DNA of 64,000 nucleotides, taken from Saksenaea vasiformis B4078. Its lineage: Eukaryota > Mucoromycota > Mucoromycetes > Mucorales > Saksenaeaceae. Within the stretch, counting starts at the first letter, position 1. Every line of letters begins with the position of its first letter. Below the pieces are notes generated by a model. It saw only the letters and a program-made list of their open reading frames with translations. It made no database searches and was not told the origin of the DNA. Location: positions 1 through 64,000 of the forward strand of contig JNDT01001989.1 in NCBI GenBank assembly GCA_000697055.1, in the 5' to 3' direction. Below are positions 55,091 to 64,000 of the stretch, piece by piece. Position numbers and translations under genes: made by a program.

Positions 55091-57075
55091 TTATGCAAGA
55101 ATTATAGGCGGATGGAAAAGAGCAGAGACAATAGAAAAAAGAATAGTATTGATGTGCTTGTTATGAGAGACGATCTTGATCATTGAATGTTGGGACAAGT
55201 TCCGAAACAAAAAATGATCTGGAGAGAAAGATAGAGAGAGAGAGACAATGAATAAGCGGTGTGTTATATTAACGCAAAATATAGAGAAGAGAGAAAAAGA
55301 AGGAGAGATCAGAAGCATTTTATAGAATCCAACCGCGGCACAAGCCACCCAAGACACACAAAAAGGATCCGGCCAGAACCGGGAAGGACACATGAAAATA
55401 CGCGCGGCTGCATGAGGTAATTATCGCTTTTTTGCTCGTGTGTCCCATAAACCCCCCCTCACCACTCCCTTGACTGTTTCCCCAGACTCGAGAGAGAAAT
55501 GGGTCCAAACCGGCCCTCGTCCTTCTTTCCTTATAGGAATGGATCCTTTTGTGCATGGGAACTCCGCTCCGTCCCTTCACACTACTAATGTGTGGGGAGC
55601 ATCGATTTTTTCTTTTGTTTTTTCACACACAGAGGCTCGTGCTCCGCTTGAAAAAAGAAAAAGAGAGAGAATGATCTCGTCTGACTCTTGATCAATGATG
55701 TAAGATCGATAACCAGAAAATTTTAGTGTCTTTCATGTAGATCGGGACAGTCTACTCACTACGACCTCCCTACTTTTCGTTCTCATTCTCTCTCTCTCTC
55801 TCTCTCTCTTTGATCATGGTTCCGAGTGGCGTAGTGACACGGCGCAGTTGCACCCGTGTTCATATCATTCTCATTTAAAAAAAAAAATAGGTTGCACAGA
55901 GACTTTCTCTCTCTCTGAAAACCATTTCGATGACAAGAAGTACATACTAATCCCCATTGCTACTTACTATCTGATGCATTATATTGTACTATACACGTGC
56001 AGGGGATCACTGCCTCGTTCTTGTCATCCGTTGAACTGTGAAACATTTCTCGCCGATTCAAGATGCTTATTTTTGGGCATTGTAAAATCAGCTCAGACAG
56101 AATGAATGGAGAAAAAGATCTATATTTGATCATCCCCAACCCCTTTCCTCGGATCATGTTAAACCTTACTGGGGCCAGACCCAACAGGAAAGAAAGAATG
56201 ATTCTATCCAATTGAGTAGAAGCCTTACTCCGCGGAAACCATTCAGTGCTTTGCTGAACAAACGATAACGGACTGATGACTAACACGAGAATGATTGGCT
56301 TCGGGTTGCAACTCCAAACTTTTCAAGAGGGTGACCTGCTTGTATTACTTCAGCCCATCTTTTCTTTTAAGATGGCAAAAACATCAGTCAAAAAGACACA
56401 AAGGTATCGAAAATGCCCGGATACGCTAGATTTCTCTCGAGAATGTAATTACTGACGTGACGTCCCGTTCATCTGTTCTAACTTGGGTTTGCCAAAAATA
56501 TCTACAATTGTTTTATCTTATGCTCTATCATTGTTCATAAAAACCAACGCCTTTTCGACCATTGTTGTGTCAATCAAACAATAGCGACTGGTTGACCAGC
56601 CTGTTATGGAATTGAACATTGGAACATAACTCCTTATTTCATAGTTTCTGAGGGGAAGTGCTATGAAAAAGAGACACATTCAAAGTTCCATTTTAGTGGT
56701 ACTGTTTCCTAATAGGAAAAGAAAGCTTGCCGATCTCAAAAGGGAAAAAAAACAAAAAAAGAAATGACTTTCAGCTGTCTATGTAACCAAACTGCGCGAT
56801 CATAACTTATGACTTATTTACGTAGAAATTGAACAGAATCACCCGAGATAATACAATACTGAAAAGAGTGACCAAGCACAGGTAGTTTTCTGAAGTTTTT
56901 GTGCACTTAACGCCTCGAACTTTGCTTGAACAGCATGGCTGTTGGTTGCCGCAGTTTCAGTTCCACAGCAAATTGAATTTGTGACAAGTTGTGCCGCAGC
57001 AAATCATTCAACCTGTGCTTGAATTTTTATTTTTTATTTTTTATTTTTGTTGTCTTGAATAATTTATTCGAACTC
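55091..57075. other. Intergenic between divergent genes
   Basis: Upstream space of the SERTA-like gene (-) and ZNF598 homologue (+). It holds (CT)n at 55786-55809, TTTTTATTTTTTATTTTT at about 57022-57047, and CT- or A-rich tracts typical of fungal promoters. No gene seen. Confidence 0.4.
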
Positions 57076-59701
57076 ATGGAAGCCATCGTTATGCCTGCTC
57101 CTGCTGTAGCTGAGAACACAACGCCCCAGAACACTACCCACCGTAGAGGAAGAGGAAGAGGAGGAGGAGGAGGCGGAAGTGGAGGTGCAGGAGGAAGTAC
57201 TACACAAGGTGACAGACCTCCAAAACAACACCGTCAGAGAACAAGACCAAAGTCTGATAAGCAAAAGTCTGATAAGCAAAAGCCCGCGTCTAAACCAACC
57301 GAAGTGAAGGAAGAAACGAAAGAACACCATGAAGATGATGAGGCCGAGCTTTGTTTTATTTGTACTGAACCCATCGTGACTTATGCTGTCTCTGCTTGCG
57401 ATCATCGTACCTGTCATCTTTGCGCGCTTCGTTTAAGATCCCTTTACCGCACACGTAACTGCGCCTACTGCAAAGTAAGAAAACAAAGAAGCAAGTCAAT
57501 TCAGTGGATACTAAGTGATTTATTATTATTATTATTATTCTAGACCGAGCAAAAGACGGTTGTTTTCACCAAGGATCCTGAAAAACCTTTTGAAGAATAT
57601 ACGAAAGATGACACTCCCTTCTATGACAAGAAACTAGGTGGAAGGTTTGAGGACCAGCAGATTTACCAGGATACCATGCTATTATTGCAGTACAACTGCC
57701 CAGATCCTGATTGTGATGTTGCTTGCGATGGTGGCTGGTCAGAACTGAAGCGACATGTCAAAAAGGAGCACGATCGTATGTTATGGTAATTTTTTTACAA
57801 ATGACGCCTGTTGTGGATCTGAACTTTAAATGGGCCCTCCTCCTAGTGATCTATGCATCTCTCACAAAAAGATCTTCGCGCATGAACATACGTTGTACTC
57901 ATACTCCCAACTTCAGAAACATAATCGACAAGGGGACAAAGCATTTAATAAGGATGACGATACGGGCTTCAAGGGACATCCAGAATGTCATTTCTGCAGA
58001 ATCAACTTTTACGGTGACGATGAACTCTTCGAACATTGTCGAGATAAGCACGAACAATGTCATTTATGTGTCCGGCATGGTATCCGCCACGAATACTTTG
58101 AAAATTATGACAGCTTAGTAAGCAAAGGAGGAAAGGAGACAGTTGTGGCTTATTCTAACTGTTCATTGTCAGGAAACGCATTTTAAAAGGGAGCATTATT
58201 TGTGTCTTTACCGGGAATGTCTTGACAAGAAGTTTGTTGTTTTTGATACCGATATTGACTTGAAAGCACATGAGGTAAATAGCTATCTATCTTTACAGAG
58301 TATGGTTTGTTGACATTTCATGTTGTTGAAATTGTTATTAGGTCGAGGAGCACGGTGCATCTGTAAGTCGACTTCAGAGGGCAAAGCAAGTAGAGGCACG
58401 CCGTGTGGATGTCAATTTTGAGTATACCAGCAGCAGCACGACGAGTGGCAATCAACACACGTCTCGACGCGATCATCGTCAGCGACCTGGTGACAAGAAG
58501 AAAAAAGGTCGACAAGAGGAACCAGCAAGTTCTTCAGAACAGCAGCAGCAGCAGCAACCAGCTGGAAACGCGCCGCTATCGGAGCAAGATTTCCCTAGTA
58601 TAGGTGGTCTTGCAACAGCTCTTCCTGCAACATCAACCAATGCACCCACAAAGTCAGCGGGAAAGAAAGCATTGTTCCGAAAACCAACTGGATTTGGAGC
58701 ATTATCCTCCAACACCAACGATTGGCCAACATTGGGCGACAGTGGTAGTAGTAGCAGCACCAGCCACGCGAACACCGATACCAATGGGGGTGCAGCTACC
58801 AATGTACCTGAAGAGATCGTGTCCAGTCATGCAGCATTTCTAGATAGAATTGGCGATATGCTGAAGAATGTGGACAAGGTTGTGCGCTTCCGTCAGCTGA
58901 CAACGGCTTATCGCAACTCCAATATCGATGGAGAGTCCTATGTCAATGAAGTGTTTGATTTGTGTAATGGCAACACGGATCATGCCTCCAAGGTCTTCAA
59001 AGGGGTGGAAGAATTGATGGATAATGAAGAAAAGAAATGGGAAATTGTGAGAGTATGGCGTAATAAGAAAACAGCAGTAAGTATATTGGCTTATCAAATC
59101 GATGAATGTCGATTCCTTTTTTTTTCCTTTTTTTTTTTCCTCACGATTTCCTTAGACAGAAAGCTTTCCATCGCTGGAATCTTCGCCTGCTGGACGTGGG
59201 ACGTCTTCCCGTGTCCTGGTCATTAAATCAGGCAACACGCGTGTGGGAGGTACGCGGACCACAGGTCGATCGCGTGCGGGTGTTTGGGATCAAGTTGCTT
59301 CTGCAGCAAAAGGTGCTTCTACCGTATCACCACGATCGTCTCCCCATTCATCTAGACCAAACACGCCACCGCTACCTCCTGTCAGTAACGTAGGCGGCTC
59401 AAAAACAGCATGGGCCGGATCAAGTGGAGCTTCCTCCTCACGAAAGGCAGCGGAGAATTTCCCCTCTCTGAGTAGCGCCTCGAGTAGTGGAACCGCAGAC
59501 CACTTTCCCTCATTACCTACTTCGAGCCGACCATCACGGTTACGAAGCAACAGACGCCATGTTACCAGTACAGCAAGTAATGCATGGGATCGAAGCATAA
59601 GTGAACCGCCTTCACCTGATGAAGAACCAGAACCCCAGATAGACTCCAAGAAGAAGAAAGGGAAAAAGAATAAGCAAGTGCTGTTCCGCGTTGGACTGTG
59701 A
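57076..59701 (+). CDS. HEL2: ZNF598/Hel2 ribosome-collision E3 ubiquitin ligase
   Basis: About six exons. The ATG at 57076 (MEAIVMPAPAVAEN) is followed by a Gly-rich stretch and basic linker. The RING finger is LCFICTEPIVTYAVSACDHR, then CHLCALRLRSLY and CAYCK at an intron. C2H2-type fingers follow: CPDPDCDVACDGGWSELKRH, CDLCISHKKIFAHEH, CHFCRINFYGDDELFEHCRD and CLYRECLDKKFVVF with its distal His residues. This RING-plus-C2H2 order defines ZNF598/Hel2. The long C-terminal half is low complexity with repeated FPSL motifs (QDFPSIGG, ENFPSLSS, DHFPSLPT), ending KKKGKKNKQVLFRVGL, like other Hel2 tails. The enzyme ubiquitinates small-subunit proteins on collided ribosomes to start quality control. 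The gene appears complete. Low-complexity runs cause shadow ORFs on both strands. Confidence 0.94.
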
Positions 59702-59812
59702 AAAAGGGACTGAGGAGGCAGGACCTCTCTTTTTTTTTTTTTTGTTTCTTTGGCATTGTTTTTAGTTGAAGGAAAATGTTACGTTTGTTATGGAACTACC
59801 GAGTCTTTTGGT

Positions 59813-59870
59813 CGACGACGTAAATTTATTTGTAGTAGTGTGTAAACGGTCGTTCAAATAAACAGTATCA
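59813..59870 (+). repeat. R1-like terminal fragment in the ZNF598/Hel2 3' region
   Basis: GACGTAAATTTATTTGTAGT, AGTGTGTAAA and GTTCAAATAAACAGTA match the right end of R1 copies A and B (GACGCATAATTTGTTTAGAG, AGTGTAAAA, GTTCGATAAACAGTAA). It lies about 110 bp after the stop codon and includes AATAAA. Confidence 0.5.
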
Positions 59871-59976
59871 AGTAGTGGCAAGAACCTGTACGGGATAGTT
59901 ACAAGATGAATGCGAGAAAAGAAAAAGGTACGGGTGTGTTTGTATAAGTATGACAACGGTAGTGCAGTGGTTGGGA

Positions 59977-59978
<2 letters not shown>

Positions 59979-60009
<31 letters not shown>
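59979..60009. repeat. (GT)n microsatellite
   Basis: About 15 GT units in the space between two convergent genes, followed by looser TGTG-rich sequence. The ORFs here on both strands are artefacts of it. Confidence 0.9.
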
Positions 60010-60010
<1 letters not shown>

Positions 60011-60188
60011 ATGTTTTGTGTGTATGTATGTGTGTGCGAATGTGTGTGATCTTGTGTGCAAGGGCGAGAAGAAGAAGAAGAAAATATTGCAAAAGAAGAG
60101 AAAAAAAAATAGCAAAAAACGGGCTGTTCTTGTATGAACTTCGTTTTCGACTATCTTTATCACTATATATAAAAAAAAAATAGAGAAA

Positions 60189-61820
60189 TTATTCATCGCC
60201 AAACAGTTCGCTGTGAGCATAGCCATTAATATGATTCGCAAGAGGAGGAGACGAATCCGTGGATTCAAGTGAACCCAGTGTGCCAGCATATTCCCACAGA
60301 CGTGTCAAAAGTGTGGGTCCTAAAGAATACAAGTCCAGTACCAATTCCCCTAACGCCACGCCGGTTAGCTTCTCGTCCATTACTGTTTCCCCACCTTCCC
60401 CCCGCTCACCTTCATTATCTTCAATACTCATTTCATCTGTCATGTGTTGACGCACAATCGAATAAAATTCCTCAATCTGTTCCCCTGTCATGTTGCTTAA
60501 ATGTCGAGCTAATTCCAAAATTTCCACTCCCTAAGCATGGAATGAGACAACCGATACCATCTGCTTGTCTTTTTTTTAATACCTACCTCTGGTATTCCCC
60601 ACGCTTCACGTGTTTGTGCATCCAATGGCATGCGATGGATGGGATTGACATTCTCCAGATCGCTCTCATTGTACACATCGTCCACAATAACTCCGTTGCT
60701 ACTGTTCGTTCGGGCAACTTCTCCATCCGTTTCATGGTCTTCTTCGCTGGATTTTTCCTCGCCATAGCCATTTGCTGCTATTTCCTCTCTTCCTGCGGGT
60801 GTTCCTCCATGCATACTTTTCCTTCCATCATCACTCAGATCAGACAAATAATTGTCAGATGGGTATCCCTGGGGTGTCCTGGAAAACGAAAAATCATAAG
60901 GTGAGGTGGATATAATGGGTACGGGGGAATTGAAGTTGGGTGCTGGAGGCGAAGCGGAGTAAGTGGGTTGTGTTGAATTATGTACGGTTTTTCCAGAATA
61001 GAACGACGGTGCCAGCGGTGAAACAGATGTACCAAGCATCAAATGCGCAGGTGATGGAACGGGAGGTGATACCAGTACTCTTTTTACCATATTTTTTTCC
61101 GATGTGCTGGAACGACGCTTCTTTCCTGATCCACTATTCTCTGACGAACTCGAACGTCGTTTGTTGTTGCTGGCTCCGCCACTACTACTACTGCTACCAC
61201 TATCCCCTTCAGCCGGGATATCTGCTGATAAAAGGGCGATCAACTCAGGTGATGGGTTATCAAAGACCTTCATAGCGCTTAGTCTGAAACCGCAGGAGAT
61301 AATAAAAACAATGAGCACTTACCACTTTATGGGTAACCGAGTAGTTGGATTGCAAAAAGTTGAGATCAAACGAGATGACCTCCGGATTTGCCAGATTATT
61401 GACAAAGTATAGTACAATTCTCATATCAAATTCACCCCATCCTTTTTCTTGTAACATATAAGGTTCTTTTGGGAAAACTGGAAGAGCCGTTGTTAAATTG
61501 ATCAACTTGTCCTCTTCTCTCTTCTTCTACACACTCACCTCGATGAGGATTCTCGAATGTAGGATGCAGAAAGTATTCAACATGATCCAAAATTGCTGAT
61601 AATTTTCCTTTTCTTTCCCGTTGTCCATCCACAGCTACTAACTTGATCTTCCAGTTCCTCCATGGATGACCACCATCAATCGCTTTGGCGCCAGCACCCT
61701 TAATGATACTATTTTGACAAATGATCTTGATTTCTTGACTAACTTCGGCCTAAAAATAATAGGACATCGATAGAGTTAGAAATGCGGAAGGTCCATGCCT
61801 TGTCCCCATGGTATTACCAT
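60189..61820 (-). CDS. YEATS-domain protein of the AF9/ENL type with C-terminal AHD-like domain, 459 aa
   Basis: Five exons, 61818-61820, 61539-61749, 61323-61465, 60587-61267 and 60189-60530 (3+211+143+681+342 nt = 460 codons with stop). The first exon contributes only the ATG. The N-terminus is a YEATS domain: GGHPWRNWKIKLVAVDGQ, HVEYFLHPTFENPHREPYML, EKGWGEFDMRIVLYF; the GWGEF block lies in the acyl-lysine reader pocket region. A Ser/Lys-rich linker with KKRRSST follows. The last 100 residues contain EILELARHLSNMTGEQIEEF and LVLDLYSLGPTLLTRLWEYA, resembling the AHD of AF9/ENL (LxELxRRL...DLCSLD...LxxYL), which recruits elongation partners. The acceptor at ATGAAG|GTC is required to join exon 3 to VFDNPSPELIALL. 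Likely a chromatin reader in transcription elongation. Yaf9/Taf14 are alternatives but lack this tail. Confidence 0.85.
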
Positions 61821-63500
61821 TCTGTATGCAGAACTCTGTCGCACTGTTTTGTAATCAAAATGTTAAGTAGACAGCGATCTGTATAGATAAATAGATAGGT
61901 CAATAGAGATTCATCGTACGATTTCCAACAAGCATGTAACAATAAAACAAATTCGCGTCACACCGTTGCCATTTAAAAGGTGAAAGAAGTTGCATACAGT
62001 AAAAATAATAGTTGGACATAGCCAGATGTTGCAAGAAAGGAAAAACTTACACAATAGATTAAAAATGAAGAGAATCCAAGTAGCAACGATCGCAGCCCGC
62101 TCACGATACGGTTGGAATTCAGTTAATGGCGGTAAAAAAGGAAAAAAGAGAAAAAAGAAAAAAAGCACAAGGCTGAAGAAACGCTCAACTGACTTCCTTT
62201 TTTTTTTTTGGTCTTTCACTGAAGTCCTGAAAAAGGGATTCACACGTCACCCCAGATTTTTCGCTTTCTCTATGTGCACAACTCTGGCGCACACCGGATC
62301 CCCCAAAAACATATATTAACAGCTGCTATTCCCGAGAATGATGTCTTTTGACAAAATAGGGTAATAACTGTGCTCATACTAAATAGTTGGCCTCTGGCAA
62401 TCTGTATTGAATGTCGTATGATCTATCCTGCGATACTTATCTTCGAAGATGATGCGATTTGCGCACTATGTTGTAGTTTCAGCGACAGAGCTATCATTAC
62501 TTTTCCATTTTTCCATTTTTCTTGCTTATTGAATGGCACTGAGAAAAGATAAACTGTGCGCTGTTAACATACTATTTAGGAAAAGAAGTACAAATTCACT
62601 CGAATCGATATAGTCACAAAAGCAGTTACAAGAAGGGGGGGGGGAAGAAGGGATTGGGAGGACTACGGGACGAAAGCTCACCTCGGGCAATTGTTTAATC
62701 TATCAATTACGCCATTACTTCATATGAACGGATTACTGTAGCGGGGCATACCAAAGAAATAAGCAAGAAAAGAAAAGGGCGGCATTTACTGTACCGTTTA
62801 TAAAGGAACCATCTAAAACATGAGCCCGACCTTACTGAACCTTTCACGCACTGCCTATCCGTGACTGTGGCATTCACATATAGAATCGAGGTATATCCCT
62901 TCGATCTCACTTATGATTAAAAGGTTCACCACAGTTGAATGACACGATACGAAGTAAAACCGTGAGCAGTTGGCCGGTGGGATGCGCATAACGAAACTTA
63001 TAGTCACAGGGAAATTTCGAGATCAGTGCACTTGCAAATGTTGCACAAAGTTAATGGGTACATGCCGCGTATGCAACAAAATGCATCTCATAGAAGTAAC
63101 CAGCAATAACTGTCACCGGAATGAATACCGCTTCAAATAACTTTGTCGATGCAAGAATAGTTCTTACGGCAGCGTGTCAATAATATATTCAATACCACTT
63201 AACATAAACAGCTGTTTCTGTGGAAACTTTGTAATAGACGACACAGGAATCAGAAGATCATTCTTCAAGAGAGCCTGTAGATTACAACTGTTACCTAATC
63301 CGGATATTCCCTTGACATTAGAAAAAAAACTCTGTTAAATACACAAAAATGTTAAACTATTTTTAACTCTTCTCTCTTGGGTTTTTCATTTTCCGCGACA
63401 TGATGAGTACTTCATCCTTGAAAGCGGTAATAGTTTCTTCGGGATGTGAGCTTATCTAACGTTACTCCTTTGATAAGTGCGACATGGGTTTATCGGCTGA
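61821..63500. other. Intergenic, no gene recognised
   Basis: The upstream side of the YEATS gene, then AT-rich sequence with short unsupported ORFs (61911-62319 both strands, 62370-62552, 62707-62910). A nine-G run lies at about 62637. Confidence 0.4.
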
Positions 63501-63523
63501 AATTATCCATCGATGTACAACAT

Positions 63524-64000
63524 GGCATCCATTTTGACGGACAGACAGCCAAAAAATCTGCATTTCAACATCAAGATAACAAGGTCGATATCTGCGACAT
63601 GGGTTATGAATATACTGAAAACATGTTAATTCCAGAGTATGAATGCACAAAAATCATAATGCCAGGGAACCTGGAGGCATAGTTGTCTCTGGATGACGAG
63701 ATCCACGACTCTTTTGCAGAGACATTTGCCTATGATGTTGCTGCCAGCAGCAGCTGCTGTAGTTCGCGTCGGCATGTCCAAGAACATATGGAAGGTGGCA
63801 CTGCGGAGTATCTTGCTTCTTACTTCCCTTGCGCAGAGGTAAATGATTAGTCGTAGCTTCAGTGAATATCGAGCAAATAGGATCTACCTAGACTCGGCTA
63901 CCTTCCAGCATTTTTGTAGCCAACGCCCATTTCAAGAATGCAATCAAAGACGCTCTCCAAAACGAAACAAATCAGGAAAAATACCTTGCGTTAAAAGATG
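63524..64000 (+). CDS. 5' part of an unidentified gene running off the right edge
   Basis: Three coding-like segments in one splice-compatible frame: about 63524-63581 (FDGQTAKKSAFQHQDNK), 63683-63838 (LSLDDEIHDSFAETFAYDV ... ASYFPCAE) and 63892-64000 (TRLPSSIFVANAHFKNAIKD ... YLALKD, open at the edge). The acceptors GGCATAG (63682) and CTACCTAG (63891) and the donor GAG|GTAAAT (63839) keep phase 0. The TAG at 63680-63682 would then be an acceptor rather than a stop. The first donor (AAG|GTCGAT) is weak and no ATG start was found. Family unknown. It could instead be a decayed gene. Confidence 0.4.

Noticed and set aside
58479..58802. Minus-strand ORF opposite the Hel2 C-terminal region
   Set aside because: A shadow of the low-complexity Gln/Ser/Thr codons of Hel2; the Cys run reflects CAG repeats.
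59762..60289. 175-codon minus-strand ORF with His/Thr repeats
   Set aside because: Its content is the (GT)n microsatellite read in another frame, and it overlaps the YEATS gene end.

Overview
The window is fungal nuclear DNA, most likely from the Mucoromycota (Mucorales or a close relative). Genes are split by many short GT-AG introns of about 45-100 nt and sit on both strands without operons. Simple repeats are frequent. Gene content points the same way: a CYSTM protein, a WRKY-like zinc-finger regulator, an AF9/ENL-like YEATS protein and a Rac GTPase. No rRNA, credible tRNA, CRISPR or prokaryotic feature was seen. Exon models were spliced by eye; where I give exon coordinates they sum to a whole number of codons.

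Layout. 0-8 kb is a mixed accessory region: the edge of a minus-strand gene, a three-exon coiled-coil hypothetical gene, a dispersed repeat, a tiny CYSTM gene, a 215-bp perfectly repeated segment and a multi-exon orphan gene. 8.6-18.7 kb is dense: a complete cullin-1 gene, a decayed coding remnant, a secreted subtilase, a small GPI-type surface protein, and an FBXW7/Cdc4-type F-box/WD40 gene. 18.7-29 kb is gene-poor and holds one recognisable gene, the WRKY-like regulator. 29-37.6 kb is dense: a MARCH5-like RING-CH ligase, the mitochondrial ADP/ATP carrier, a Byr4/Bfa1-like mitotic-exit regulator, ATP synthase subunit e and Rac1. 37.6-45 kb is gene-poor and repeat-rich, but it hides the 25-residue ribosomal protein eL41. 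45-61.8 kb is dense again: INO80 ATPase, RPB7, a SERTA-like hypothetical gene, ZNF598/Hel2 and a YEATS-AHD protein. The right edge holds a partial orphan gene.

Themes. Cullin-1 and an F-box receptor of the same SCF ligase type lie about 5 kb apart. The ADP/ATP carrier and ATP synthase subunit e are neighbours, both mitochondrial inner-membrane energy proteins, with the Byr4-like gene between them. INO80, RPB7 and the YEATS protein are all transcription or chromatin factors. Several housekeeping genes have an intron at or just after the start codon; in eL41 the start codon itself is split A|TG. Two dispersed repeat families occupy the gene-poor stretches. One of them (R1) is about 210 bp with inverted ends and looks like a MITE.
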